64,000 nucleotides of DNA from Streptomyces venezuelae ATCC 10712 (GTDB taxonomy: Bacteria; Actinomycetota; Actinomycetes; Streptomycetales; Streptomycetaceae). Made by a program: the position numbers and the translations under genes. The stretch is taken from NCBI RefSeq assembly GCF_008639165.1, contig NZ_CP029197.1, positions 3,286,001 to 3,350,000 on the forward strand. Direction: 5' to 3'. The notes under the pieces were generated by a model. It did no database searches and was not told the DNA's origin. It saw only the letters and a list, made by a program, of their open reading frames with translations. This document shows, one piece after another, positions 48,565-60,601 of this stretch (its first letter is position 1; every line of letters begins with the position of its first letter).

Positions 48565-51345
48565 TCAGGGGCGGGCCGTAGGGACCGGCAGGACCGGAAG
48601 GGCGACGTCCGGGTCGTCAAGGCACGCGCCGGTCCGCAGGTCGAACTCCTGCTTGTGCAGCGGGGACGCCACCACCGGCACGCCGTCCCGGCGGCCCATG
48701 ATGCCGTTCGCCATCACGTCGGCGCCCGAGAACGGGTCCCGGTTGCCCACCGCGTACACCTCGCCGTCCCCGTCCCGGAACAGCGCCGCCTCCGTCCCGT
48801 CCGCGAGGACCGCCGCCCGGCCCCGGCCCGGCTCCAGGAACTCCACCCCGGCCACGTGCGGCTCGAAGCGGGCCAGCGCCACCGGGTCGTCGAGGACGGC
48901 CCGCCACTCGTCGCGGTACGCGGCCACGTGCCGCTCCAGCTGCTCCTCCAGCTCCGCGCAGATCCCCAGCGAGTCCTCGATCAGGACCTCCCGCAGCCGC
49001 GCGGTGCCGCCGCCGAGCCGCTCCAGCCATGCCGAGGTCCGCTCCAGGCGCTCCCCGGTCCGTACGTAGTACATGAGGAACCGGTCGATCAGCGCGAACA
49101 GCTCGGCGGCCGACAGGTCGGAGGCGAGCAGCTCGGCGTGCCGGGGGTCGGTGCCGCCGTTGCCGCAGACGTACAGGTTCCAGCCGCCGGCGGTGGCGAT
49201 GACGCCGATGTCCTTGCCGCGGGCCTCGGCGCACTCGCGCAGACAGCCCGAGACGCCGCCCTTGATCTTGTGCGGGGCGCGCAGACCGCGGTAGCGGAGC
49301 TCCAGGTCGATCGCGAGCTGCACCGAATCGCCCTGCCCGAAGCGGCAGAACCGGGACCCGACGCAGGACTTGACCGTGCGCAGGGACTTCCCGTACGCCT
49401 GGCCCGATTCGAATCCGGCGGCGATCAGCTTCCGCCAGACGACGGGGAGTTCCTCCTTCCGCGCGCCGAACAGATCGATCCGCTGACCGCCGGTGATCTT
49501 GCTGTAGAGGCCGTGGTCGCGGGCCACCTCACCGAGGGCGATCAGCTGCTCGGCGGTGATCTCGCCGCCGGGGACGCGCGGCACGACCGAGTAGGTGCCG
49601 TCCTTCTGGAGGTTGGCGAGGAAGAGGTCGTTGGAGTCCTGGAGCGCGGCCTGCTCTCCGTCCAGGACGTGGCGGAGACCGAGCTCGGGGGCGAGGGTGC
49701 CGAGGACGTTGGCGACGACGGGCTTGCAGACGGTACAGCCAGAGCCCGCGCCGCCGCTCCCGCCCGCGCCCGCGGAGCCGTACCGTTCCAGCAACTCGGT
49801 GAAGGACCGGATGTGTTCGGTGCGGATCAGCTCGTAGACCTCCGGGCGGCCGAGCTCGGGGAAGTGCTCGCACAGGCCACGCGCCCGCTCCACGCCCGCC
49901 GCGTCGAGGACGGCCTGGAGGGTGTTCACACAACCGCCGCAGCCCGTGCCCGCCTTGGTGCGGCGCTTGATCCCGCCGATGTCGGTCAGGCCGTGCTCGG
50001 CGACCGCCCCGGCCACCGCGCCCTTGGTCACGTTGTGGCAGGAGCAGACGACGGCGTCGTCGGGGAGCGCGTCCGCGCCGGGCGGCGCGGCCCCGGCGGC
50101 CGAGGCCGGGAGGAGGAACGCCTCGGGCGGCGCGGGCAGTCGACGGCCCGCGTGCGGCTTCAGGGAGCCGTACGCCTCCGCGTCACCGACCAGGATGCCG
50201 CCGAGGAGCTGCCCCTCGGGGCCCAGCAGCAGCTTCTTGTAGACGCCCTCACGGCCGTCCGAGAAGACGATCTCGGTGGCCTGCGCCCCCGCCGCGAAAG
50301 GATCGCCGAACGACGCCACGTCCGCCCCCAGCAGCTTCAGCTTGGTCGACGTGTCGGCGCCGGTGAAGACCGTCGCCCCGGAGCCCGCGAGCTGGTCGGC
50401 GACCGCCTCCGCCATCTGGTAACCGGGCGCCACCAGGCCGTACACCCGCCCGTCGGAGGTCTGCGCGCACTCCCCGATCGCGTACACGTACGGGTCGGTC
50501 GTCCGGCAGCGCTCGTCCACCACCACTCCCCCGCGGTCGCCGACCGCGAACCCCGCCTCGCGGGCGAGCCGGTCGCGCGGCCGCACCCCGGCGGAGAAGA
50601 CGACGACGTCGGCGGGGAGCCGCTCACCGTTCGACAGCCGCAGCCGGCGGGCCTTCCCGTCGGCGTCCGTCTCGACCTCGGCGGCACCGACCCCGGTGTG
50701 CACCGCCACGCCCATCGACTCGATGGTCGCGCGCAGGGCCGCCGCGCCGCCGTCGTCGACCTGGAGCGGCATCAGCCGGGGCGCGAACTCGACGACGTGC
50801 GTGGCGAGTCCGAGGGTGCGGAGCGCACCGGCGGCCTCGAGGCCGAGCAGCCCGCCGCCGATGACGACCCCGGTCCCGGCCCGCTCGGCGTACCGGGTGA
50901 GGGCGTCGACGTCGTACAGCGTGCGGTACGTGAAGCAGCCGGGCGCGTCGGCGCCGGGGATCGGCGGCACGAAGGGGTACGAGCCGGTGGCCAGGACCAG
51001 CGCGTCGTACGCGACGACCCGGCCGGAGGTGGTGGTGACGGTGCGGGCGGCCGGGTCGATGCGCTCGGCCGGGTCGCCGAGCCGCAGGTCGATCCCGTGC
51101 CCGGCGAGGAACTCGGGCGTGGAAAGACCCAGTTGGTCGGGTCCGGTGCCGGTGAAGACGGACGAGAGGTGCACCCGGTCGTAGGCGGGCACGTCCTCCT
51201 CGGCGAGCACCGTGACCCGCCAGCCGGGGCCGTCCGGCACCGCCGGATCGGCGAGCGCGCCGCGCTCGGCCAGCGCCTCCAGGAGCCGGTGGCCGACCAT
51301 GCCGTGGCCGATGAGCACGAGGGTCTGCGTCCGGTGGGCGGCCAT
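48565..51345 (-). CDS. nirB: NirB-NirD fusion, assimilatory-type nitrite reductase
   Basis: 926 residues from ATG 51345 (GGAG five bases before). Order: FAD/NAD domain (LVLIGHGMVGHRLLEAL; VVIGGGLLGLEAAGALRTLG; YAIGECAQTSDG), a BFD-type [2Fe-2S] domain (VCSCHNVTKGAV, GCGGCVNTLQAVL), a second Cys pair (GCTVCKPVVANVL), the sulfite/nitrite reductase half with sirohaem-[4Fe-4S] Cys motifs (CVGSRFCRFG and GGVSGCLRECAE), then a NirD-like Rieske-fold end (about 810-926: ALFRDGDGEVYAVGNRDPFS, PLHKQEFDLRTG). NirD is usually a separate protein. It reduces nitrite to ammonium with NADH. The sirohaem chelatase gene diverges from it. Confidence 0.94.
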   Translation of the reverse strand: MAAHRTQTLVLIGHGMVGHRLLEALAERGALADPAVPDGPGWRVTVLAEEDVPAYDRVHLSSVFTGTGPDQLGLSTPEFLAGHGIDLRLGDPAERIDPAARTVTTTSGRVVAYDALVLATGSYPFVPPIPGADAPGCFTYRTLYDVDALTRYAERAGTGVVIGGGLLGLEAAGALRTLGLATHVVEFAPRLMPLQVDDGGAAALRATIESMGVAVHTGVGAAEVETDADGKARRLRLSNGERLPADVVVFSAGVRPRDRLAREAGFAVGDRGGVVVDERCRTTDPYVYAIGECAQTSDGRVYGLVAPGYQMAEAVADQLAGSGATVFTGADTSTKLKLLGADVASFGDPFAAGAQATEIVFSDGREGVYKKLLLGPEGQLLGGILVGDAEAYGSLKPHAGRRLPAPPEAFLLPASAAGAAPPGADALPDDAVVCSCHNVTKGAVAGAVAEHGLTDIGGIKRRTKAGTGCGGCVNTLQAVLDAAGVERARGLCEHFPELGRPEVYELIRTEHIRSFTELLERYGSAGAGGSGGAGSGCTVCKPVVANVLGTLAPELGLRHVLDGEQAALQDSNDLFLANLQKDGTYSVVPRVPGGEITAEQLIALGEVARDHGLYSKITGGQRIDLFGARKEELPVVWRKLIAAGFESGQAYGKSLRTVKSCVGSRFCRFGQGDSVQLAIDLELRYRGLRAPHKIKGGVSGCLRECAEARGKDIGVIATAGGWNLYVCGNGGTDPRHAELLASDLSAAELFALIDRFLMYYVRTGERLERTSAWLERLGGGTARLREVLIEDSLGICAELEEQLERHVAAYRDEWRAVLDDPVALARFEPHVAGVEFLEPGRGRAAVLADGTEAALFRDGDGEVYAVGNRDPFSGADVMANGIMGRRDGVPVVASPLHKQEFDLRTGACLDDPDVALPVLPVPTARP

Positions 51346-51507
51346 GGGGGTCTCCGTGGGGGGATCGGGTGTCGGGTCGGGTCTCGCGTGGGGGGTGTGT
51401 GTCACGTGGGTGTGGCGCGTCGGGCTGGTTCGCGGGTCTTGTTCGTTCGCGTACGAGGGGCGTACGGGCGTCTCCTCCGACCGTAGGGCGGCGGGGTGGG
51501 CGTGTCG

Positions 51508-51545
51508 GGGCCGTGAAGGGCCCGAGGATCCGGGACTTGCGACCC
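51508..51545. promoter_or_regulatory. GGGAC/GGGCC-type boxes in the nirBD-cbiX divergent spacer
   Basis: GGGACTTGCGACCC (51532-51545) matches GGGACTWWAGTCCC at 11 of 14 positions, and GGGCC-N6-GGGCCC-like sequence lies at 51508-51523. Both lie in the 382-base space between nirBD (start 51345) and the chelatase (start 51728). The rest of this space is GC-rich and holds no gene that I can support. Confidence 0.35.
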
Positions 51546-51727
51546 CCCGGCCGGGGCCGAACGGCGGCGCGGCGGGGCGACGGCGCGGGCTTAGCGTGAA
51601 CGGGTGGGGCCGCGACGACGTACGACACCGTCGCGCGGCCCCCGGGCCGGGGGCGGTTGTGCGGCCGCCCCCGGGACGGTCGGGCGGCCGCACAAGACCG
51701 AGCGGGGCGGGTGGAGGTACGGATCTC

Positions 51728-52495
51728 ATGCCACGGAGCCTGGTCCTCGCCGTGCACGGCAGCGCCGTGCCCGAGGCGGGCGCGGGCATCGCCCGGCTCG
51801 CCGACTCCGTCCGGCGGCTGACCGGCGCGCCCGTGGCCGTCGGCCACCTCGACCACCAGACGCCGTCCCTGGCGCACGTCCTCGCGGACCGGCCCGGCGC
51901 GGTCGTCGTCCCGCTGCTCCTCGGCGACGGCTACCACCGCACGGTCGACATCCCGGCCGTCGCCCGCCCCTTCGACTGTGCGGTCACCCCCGGGCTGAGC
52001 GGCGAACACGCGGTGGCGCTCGCCCTCCACGACCGGCTGCGGGCCGCCGAGCGCGCCGCGGGCGGCCCGGCGGACGCGGTGGTCGTCGCCGGGGCGGGTT
52101 CGTCACGGCCCGGCGGCAACGACGGCACCCTCAGGGCGGTCGAGCAGCTGGCCGTGCTCCTGCCCGTACCGGTGATCGCGGCGTACTGCTCGGCGAGCGC
52201 CCCGGGCCCGGCCGAGGCGGTCGCGCTGCTGCACGGACACGGCTTCCGCCGGGTCGCGGTCGCCACCCATCTGCTCGCCCCGGGCCGCTTCACGCGCGCG
52301 CTGGCCGCGGTGCCGGGCACCTGGGCGGTCGCGGAGCCGATCGGGGACCACGCGCGCGTGGCGGGGCTCGTGGCGACGCGGTACGCGGCGGCGGGCCGAC
52401 CGGACCGCACGGCGAAGGCGGACGGCACGGCGGGGACGGACTCCACGGCGAAGGCGGACCCGAGCGGGTCGGTCGGAGGCCGGGCAGCCGCCTGA
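51728..52495 (+). CDS. Sirohydrochlorin chelatase family protein (CbiX-like)
   Basis: 255 residues from ATG 51728. The CbiX/SirB fold is clear: SLVLAVHGSAVPEAGAGIAR, a GHLDHQTPSLAHVLADRPGA segment, VVVPLLLGDGYHRTVDIPAV with the metal-binding His, and VVVAGAGSSRPGGNDGTLRA. A disordered Ala/Asp/Thr-rich tail closes it. The family inserts Fe or Co into sirohydrochlorin. Divergence from nirBD suggests it supplies sirohaem to that enzyme. Confidence 0.88.
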   Translation: MPRSLVLAVHGSAVPEAGAGIARLADSVRRLTGAPVAVGHLDHQTPSLAHVLADRPGAVVVPLLLGDGYHRTVDIPAVARPFDCAVTPGLSGEHAVALALHDRLRAAERAAGGPADAVVVAGAGSSRPGGNDGTLRAVEQLAVLLPVPVIAAYCSASAPGPAEAVALLHGHGFRRVAVATHLLAPGRFTRALAAVPGTWAVAEPIGDHARVAGLVATRYAAAGRPDRTAKADGTAGTDSTAKADPSGSVGGRAAA

Positions 52496-52577
52496 AGGGT
52501 CCCCCGGTGGCCCGGGGTCGTACCCCGCGCGCGTGGCTCGACAGCGGGAGGGCCGTCCGCTCTGATGTGCTGGGCCC

Positions 52578-53783
52578 ATGACACAACCGTTCCTCCCCCT
52601 CACCGCGCGCTCCCGCGACGAATCGCACCGGGCCTCCACCCCGCTGGAGCTGTTCTTCGACCTCTGTTTCGTCGTCGCGGTCGCCCAGGCGGGCGCGGAG
52701 CTCGTCCACGCGGTCGCCGAGGGCCACGCGGGCGAGGGGGTCCTCAACTACGCGATGATCTTCTTCGCGATCTGGTGGGCGTGGATGAACTTCACCTGGT
52801 TCGCCTCGGCCTACGACAACGACGACGTCCCGTACCGCGTCGTCACCCTCGTCCAGATCGCCGGTGTCCTCATCCTCGCGGCGGGCGTCTCGCGGGCCTT
52901 CGAGGACCACGACTTCCTCGTCGTCTACCTCGGCTACGTGGTGATGCGGCTGGCGCTCGCCTCGCAGTGGCTGCGGGCCGCGCACCACGCCACCGACCCC
53001 CTCGAACGGGCGATGTGCCGACGGTACGCGGGCGGGGTCGTCGCCGTGCAGATCGGCTGGCTCTCGCTGGTCCTTGCGCCGGAGCCGGCCCGCCCGTGGG
53101 TCTTCCTCGTCATGGCGCTGGCCGAGATGTCCGTACCCCTGTTCGCGGAGAGGAACGCGCCCAGCACCTGGCACCCGCACCACATCGCCGAGCGGTACGG
53201 CCTGTTCACCATCATCGTGCTCGGCGAGACCGTCGCGGCCGCGACCGTGGCCGTGAAGACCGGCATCGCCGAGAACGACGCCCTCGGCGAGGTGCTGCCG
53301 ATCGCCGCGGGCGGTCTGCTGCTCGTCTTCGCCGCCTGGTGGATCTACTTCGTCGTACCCGCGCACGACCGGCTGACCTCAAGCCGCGAGGCCTTCCGCT
53401 GGGGGTACGGCCACTACGTGATCTTCGCGGCGGCGGCGGCCGTCGGCGCGGGCCTGGAGATCGCCGTGGAGCAGGCCGTGGGCAAGGCCCACATCTCCAC
53501 GCTCGCCGCCTCGTCGGCGGTGACGATCCCGTCGGCGGTGTTCCTGATGTCCGTGTGGCTCCTCCACGCCCGCTACTTCAAGGTCGGCCTCGCCCAGCAG
53601 CTCGTCCTGCCCGTGTCGTCCCTCGCGATCCTGCTCTGCACCTTCGCCGGACACTGGGCGGTCCTCGCGGCGGGCCTCGTCGCGGCGGCCACGGTCGCGG
53701 TCGGCGTGACCCTGACGGCCAGGAACCCGGCGACCCGACCGGGCCCTCCGGCCGCTACGGGCGCGGGTGCCTCGACCGGCTGA
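52578..53783 (+). CDS. LtrA (low temperature requirement A) family membrane protein
   Basis: 401 residues with about ten membrane spans. The LtrA opening PLELFFDLCFVVAVAQAGAE and WWAWMNFTWFASAYDNDDVP, then ERYGLFTIIVLGETVAAATV, are characteristic. The family's molecular role is not settled. It starts 82 bases after the chelatase and runs in the same direction, with no visible functional link. Confidence 0.92.
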   Translation: MTQPFLPLTARSRDESHRASTPLELFFDLCFVVAVAQAGAELVHAVAEGHAGEGVLNYAMIFFAIWWAWMNFTWFASAYDNDDVPYRVVTLVQIAGVLILAAGVSRAFEDHDFLVVYLGYVVMRLALASQWLRAAHHATDPLERAMCRRYAGGVVAVQIGWLSLVLAPEPARPWVFLVMALAEMSVPLFAERNAPSTWHPHHIAERYGLFTIIVLGETVAAATVAVKTGIAENDALGEVLPIAAGGLLLVFAAWWIYFVVPAHDRLTSSREAFRWGYGHYVIFAAAAAVGAGLEIAVEQAVGKAHISTLAASSAVTIPSAVFLMSVWLLHARYFKVGLAQQLVLPVSSLAILLCTFAGHWAVLAAGLVAAATVAVGVTLTARNPATRPGPPAATGAGASTG

Positions 53784-53888
53784 ACGCCCTTGCCGTGCGC
53801 GACGATGCGGCCGTGCCCTTCCGCGCCCCCCGGGCGGAACGCACCTCGGCCCCCAGCGGTGCACCGGTCCGCGTGGTAGGCAGGGGAC

Positions 53889-54980
53889 ATGACACAGTCC
53901 GAGCTGCACGGGACGACGGCGGACGGGATCACCGATGTGCGCGGCCTCCGGGTGGGGCACGCGCGCGTGGCGGGTGACGGGGCCCTGAGCGGGACCACGG
54001 TGGTGCTCGCGCCGGCCGGTGGCGCCGTCGCCGCCGTGGACGTGCGGGGCGGCGGTCCGGGGACGCGGGAGACGGACGCGCTCGACCCCAGGAACGTCGT
54101 CCAGCGGATCGACGCGGTCGTCCTGACCGGCGGCAGCGCGTACGGCCTGGAGTCCGCCACCGGGGTGATGGCCTGGCTCGAGGAACGGCACCGCGGGGTG
54201 CGGGTGGGTCCCGACCCCGCGCATGTCGTGCCGGTCGTGCCCGCCGCCTGCGTCTTCGACCTGGGCCGGGGCGGTGACTTCAGGGCCCGGCCGGACGCGG
54301 CGACGGGCCGGGCCGCGGTGGCGGCGGCCGACGCGAGCGGGGACCACGCGCGCGTGGAGACCGGCGCGGTCGGCGCGGGCACCGGCGCGGTGGTCGGCGG
54401 CCTGCGCGGCGGGGTGGGCACGGCGAGCACGGTCCTGGAGTCGGGGATCACGGTCGGCGCGCTCGTGGTGGTCAACGCGGCCGGCTCGGCCGTCGACCCG
54501 GCCACGGGCGCCCTGTACGGGAGTTACCACGAGCCCGGCCGGCCCGCCTTCCCCGACCCGGTCGTGCACGAGGCGGCCGCGCGCCGCCTCGCCGAGGCGC
54601 GGGCGGCGGCCGGACCACCCCCGATGAACACGACGCTCGCCGTCGTCGCCACCAATGCCGTGCTGACCCGCGCGCAGGCCCAGAAGATCGCGGGCACGGC
54701 GCACGACGGCATCGCGCGCGCCCTGCGCCCGGTGCACCTGATGAACGACGGCGACACCGTCTTCACCCTCGCCACCGGGGAGCGCGAACTGCCGGAGGAC
54801 CTCGGCCCGCTGGCCCTGAACGAGGTCCTGGCGGCCGGTGCGGACCTGGTGACCCGGGCGATCGTCCGGGCGGTGCTCGCGGCCCCCGGCGGGCAGCGCG
54901 GCCCGGGCGGCGACTTCCCCTCGTACGGAGAGCTCTACGGCGGATTCCACGGAGCGCAGTCGGAGCCGTACTCCCGGTAA
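53889..54980 (+). CDS. P1 family peptidase (DmpA-type)
   Basis: 363 residues. The P1/DmpA layout is visible: GITDVRGLRVGHARVAGDGA, VDVRGGGPGTRETDALDPRN, VVLTGGSAYGLESATGVMAW, a GAGTGAVVGG loop, and MNTTLAVVATNAVLTRAQAQ, where the N-terminal nucleophile of the beta chain (Thr in NTT) would arise by self-cleavage. Family members cleave N-terminal amino acids or beta-peptides. No signal peptide, so cytoplasmic. Single-gene unit. Confidence 0.9.
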   Translation: MTQSELHGTTADGITDVRGLRVGHARVAGDGALSGTTVVLAPAGGAVAAVDVRGGGPGTRETDALDPRNVVQRIDAVVLTGGSAYGLESATGVMAWLEERHRGVRVGPDPAHVVPVVPAACVFDLGRGGDFRARPDAATGRAAVAAADASGDHARVETGAVGAGTGAVVGGLRGGVGTASTVLESGITVGALVVVNAAGSAVDPATGALYGSYHEPGRPAFPDPVVHEAAARRLAEARAAAGPPPMNTTLAVVATNAVLTRAQAQKIAGTAHDGIARALRPVHLMNDGDTVFTLATGERELPEDLGPLALNEVLAAGADLVTRAIVRAVLAAPGGQRGPGGDFPSYGELYGGFHGAQSEPYSR

Positions 54981-55063
54981 GCTCAAGGGAGTTGACCGGG
55001 AACGGACGAAAAGGGACGGGAACTTCCCCCGGCCGCCCTTCGTTTTCCGGAACCCGAGACACG

Positions 55064-55912
55064 ATGTCAGACCCAGGGACTACGTTAAGCAAGCACCGAG
55101 TGACATGCGGCGACGGCCTGGAGACCCTCTTGAACGATCCGCAGGATCCTCACGATCCGCACGAGACGACCGAGACGCACGTTGAGCGGCTCCTCGGCCG
55201 GGCCCTCAACTCCTTCGACCTTCCCGACTCGACCGTCGAGCGCCTCGGCACGGCGCTCGCCCACTCCAGCGCGCTGCACTCCTCGCACCACAGCGCGACG
55301 CTCCGCCGCTCCACCTACCGCCACACCTACCTGCTGAGCGACGGCTCCGCGCTCAGCCTCTGGGAGCTCACGCACAACGCCGGCCGCGACGGCGCCGAGC
55401 AGCACGAGCTGTACGCCGAGGAGTCGGAGGCCCGGCTCGCCGCCTCCCGGCTCCCGGCCGGACCGCTGCCGGGCTGGAGCGCCGAGCGCTCCGGCGGCCG
55501 CGCCCTCGACGAGGACGAGGACGACGAGCTGGCGCTGCTCAGCGCCCTGCTCGCCCGCCCCATACCCGCCCAGCCCCGGATGTACGTGCCGGACAACTCC
55601 GCCGACCACGCCCGCCGCGTCCTGCGGCGCGCGGAGAACGCGGACCGGCCGGGCGAGCGGACGGCCCGCCGGCTCCGGCTCGCCTTCGCCCACCACATCA
55701 CCCAGGCCTTCGGCCGCCACTGCCCGGTGGAGGGTGGCCGGGACGCCGGATTCACCCTCTACGAGCACCAGTTCCTGCTGCTCGACGGCAGCGAGGTCAG
55801 CCTCTGGGAGGTCGAGCACACGGCGACGCCGGACGGCCGCCACATGTGCGAGGTGTACGAGGACGAGCGCGCCGCCCGCCGGGCGATGGAGACCCGCTCC
55901 CGGGTCCGCTGA
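55064..55912 (+). CDS. DUF6227 family protein
   Basis: 282 residues from ATG 55064 (MSDPGTTLSKHRVTCGDGLE); the frame is open to GTG/ATG 54992 but without conserved sequence. Two copies of one domain are visible: HTYLLSDGSALSLWELTHNA and EHQFLLLDGSEVSLWEVEHT, each ending in a short helix with acidic residues (YAEESEARLAA; YEDERAARRAM). Soluble. The family is conserved in Streptomyces with no known function. It converges on the glycosyltransferase gene, ten bases away. Confidence 0.85.
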   Translation: MSDPGTTLSKHRVTCGDGLETLLNDPQDPHDPHETTETHVERLLGRALNSFDLPDSTVERLGTALAHSSALHSSHHSATLRRSTYRHTYLLSDGSALSLWELTHNAGRDGAEQHELYAEESEARLAASRLPAGPLPGWSAERSGGRALDEDEDDELALLSALLARPIPAQPRMYVPDNSADHARRVLRRAENADRPGERTARRLRLAFAHHITQAFGRHCPVEGGRDAGFTLYEHQFLLLDGSEVSLWEVEHTATPDGRHMCEVYEDERAARRAMETRSRVR

Positions 55913-55922
55913 GCGCCCGGGC

Positions 55923-58485
<2,563 letters not shown>

Positions 58486-58519
58486 GGCCATGGGCCATGA
58501 GGCCATGACCGCATGAGAC

Positions 58520-58556
58520 GAGGGGCGGTGCGCTCGCCGATTCCGCACCGCCCCTC
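58520..58556. terminator. Bidirectional terminator hairpin
   Basis: GAGGGGCGGTGCG (58520-58532) pairs with CGCACCGCCCCTC (58544-58556). It lies between the convergent collagen-like and fruA genes. Confidence 0.85.
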
Positions 58557-58591
58557 GGGCCCCTCCTGTCCAGGGGCCGGCCATGGGGTCG

Positions 58592-60601
58592 TCAGGCCGC
58601 CACGGTCACCTGGGGATCGACGACGGCCGGCACGGCCCCGTCGCCCTCGGGCGCCGTCTTCCGCAGGCCCTTCAGGAGGATGACGAGCCCGGCGCTGACG
58701 ACCGTGCCCGCGACGATCGCGAGCAGGTAGAGCAGCGGGTTGCCGATCAGCGGCAGGACGAAGAGGCCTCCGTGCGGGGCCCGCAGGGTGCACTCGAAGG
58801 CCATCGACAGGGCGCCGGTGACCGCGCCGCCCGCCATCGTCGCGGGGATGACCCGCAGCGGGTCGGCCGCGGCGAACGGGATCGCGCCCTCGGAGATGAA
58901 CGAGGCCCCGAGGACCCAGGCCGCCTTGCCGTTCTCCCGCTCGGTCCTGGTGAAGAGCCGGCCGCGGACGGCGGTGGCGAGGGCCATCGCGAGCGGCGGC
59001 ACCATGCCCGCGGCCATCACGGCGGCCATGACCTTGAGGGAACCCTCGTTGGGGTTGGCGAGGCCGCCCACCGCGAAGGCGTACGCGACCTTGTTGACGG
59101 GACCGCCGAGGTCGAAGCACATCATCAGGCCGAGGATGACGCCGAGGATGACCGCGTTGGCGCCGGAGAGCCCGGACAGCCAGTCGGTGAGCGCCTTCTG
59201 GAGCGAGGCGATGGGCTTGCCGACGACGAGGAACATCAGGAAGCCGACGACGATCGAGGACAACAGCGGGATCACGACCACCGGCATGATGCCCCTGAGG
59301 ACGGTGGGGATCCTCACCCGCTGGATGGCGAGGACGGTGCCGCCCGCGAGCAGACCCGCGACGAGGCCGCCGAGGAAGCCGGCGTTGACGGTGAGGGCGA
59401 TCGCGCCGCCGACGAAGCCGGGGACGAGACCGGGACGGTCGGCCATCCCGTACGAGATGTAGCCGGCGAGGACCGGTACGAGGAAGCTGAACGCGAGCCC
59501 GCCGATCTGGAACATCAGGGCGGCCCAGCTGTCGGCCTGGCCCCAGGCGAAGTGCTCGGTGACGGAGGGGGCCTTGTCGATGTTCCAGCCGCCGATGGCG
59601 AAGCCGAGGGCGATCAGGAGGCCGCCGGCGGCGACGAACGGGACCATGTAACTCACGCCGGACATGAGCCACTTGCGGAGCTTGGTGCCGTATCCCTCGC
59701 CGGGCTCGCCCGCCTTGTCGACGGGGCTCGCGGCGGTGGCGGGGGCGGAGACCTCGCCGCGTGCGGCCTTCTCGCGTACTTCGGCGATCAGTTCGGCGGG
59801 CCGGTTGATGCCGGCCTTGACGCCGACGTCGACGGTCGCCTTCCCGGCGAACCGTTCCTTCTCGCGTACCGGCACGTCGTGCGCGAAGATCACGCCGTCG
59901 GCGGCCGCGACGACGGCCGGGTCGAGCCGGGTGAACCCGGCGGAGCCCTGCGTCTCGACGGACACCTCGACACCGGCGGCGTGACCGGCCTTCTCCAGGG
60001 ACTCGGCGGCCATGTAGGTGTGGGCGATGCCGGTCGGGCAGGAGGTGACGGCGACGATCCGGAAGGGGACGGCACCTGTGGCCTCCGCGCCGGCCGCGAC
60101 TCCCTCCGGCGCCTCCCCGGACTCTTCCTCGGCTTCTTCCTCGGCCGGAGGTTCCTCCGCCTCCTCCCCCGCGATCAGCGCCGCCGCCTCCTCGGGCGTC
60201 GCCACCGACCGCAGCGCCCCCGTGAACTCCTCGTTCATCAGCTGGCGGGCCAGGGAGGACAGGATCGTCAGATGCGCGTCGTCCGCGCCCGCCGGGGCGG
60301 CGATCAGGAAGATCAGGTCCGCGGGGCCGTCGGGGGCGCCGAAGTCGACCCCGGCCGCCGAGCGGCCGAAGGCGAGGGTCGGCTCGGTGACATGGGCGCT
60401 GCGGCAGTGCGGGATGCCGATGCCGCCGTCCAGGCCGGTCGGCATCTGGGCCTCGCGGGCGGCGACGTCGGCGAGGAAGCCGTCGAGGTCGGTGACCCGG
60501 CCCCGGGCGACCATCCGCTCCGCGAGCGAACGGGCCGCCGCTTCCTTGGTGTCCGCGGCCAGGTCGAGATCGACCAGGTCCGCGGTGATCATCCTGCTCA
60601 T
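58592..60601 (-). CDS. fruA: Fructose PTS enzyme IIABC
   Basis: 669 residues from ATG 60601, overlapping the fruK stop (ATGA). EIIA domain first, with phospho-His in GLDGGIGIPHCRSAHV; an acidic Glu-rich linker (GEEAEEPPAEEEAEEESG); EIIB with phospho-Cys in AVTSCPTGIAHTYMAAESLE; then EIIC with about nine spans (MVPFVAAGGLLIALGFAIGG, MMCFDLGGPVNKVAYAFAVG). It takes up fructose and delivers fructose-1-phosphate. Third gene of fruR-fruK-fruA, the arrangement described for S. coelicolor. Confidence 0.96.
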   Translation of the reverse strand: MSRMITADLVDLDLAADTKEAAARSLAERMVARGRVTDLDGFLADVAAREAQMPTGLDGGIGIPHCRSAHVTEPTLAFGRSAAGVDFGAPDGPADLIFLIAAPAGADDAHLTILSSLARQLMNEEFTGALRSVATPEEAAALIAGEEAEEPPAEEEAEEESGEAPEGVAAGAEATGAVPFRIVAVTSCPTGIAHTYMAAESLEKAGHAAGVEVSVETQGSAGFTRLDPAVVAAADGVIFAHDVPVREKERFAGKATVDVGVKAGINRPAELIAEVREKAARGEVSAPATAASPVDKAGEPGEGYGTKLRKWLMSGVSYMVPFVAAGGLLIALGFAIGGWNIDKAPSVTEHFAWGQADSWAALMFQIGGLAFSFLVPVLAGYISYGMADRPGLVPGFVGGAIALTVNAGFLGGLVAGLLAGGTVLAIQRVRIPTVLRGIMPVVVIPLLSSIVVGFLMFLVVGKPIASLQKALTDWLSGLSGANAVILGVILGLMMCFDLGGPVNKVAYAFAVGGLANPNEGSLKVMAAVMAAGMVPPLAMALATAVRGRLFTRTERENGKAAWVLGASFISEGAIPFAAADPLRVIPATMAGGAVTGALSMAFECTLRAPHGGLFVLPLIGNPLLYLLAIVAGTVVSAGLVILLKGLRKTAPEGDGAVPAVVDPQVTVAA

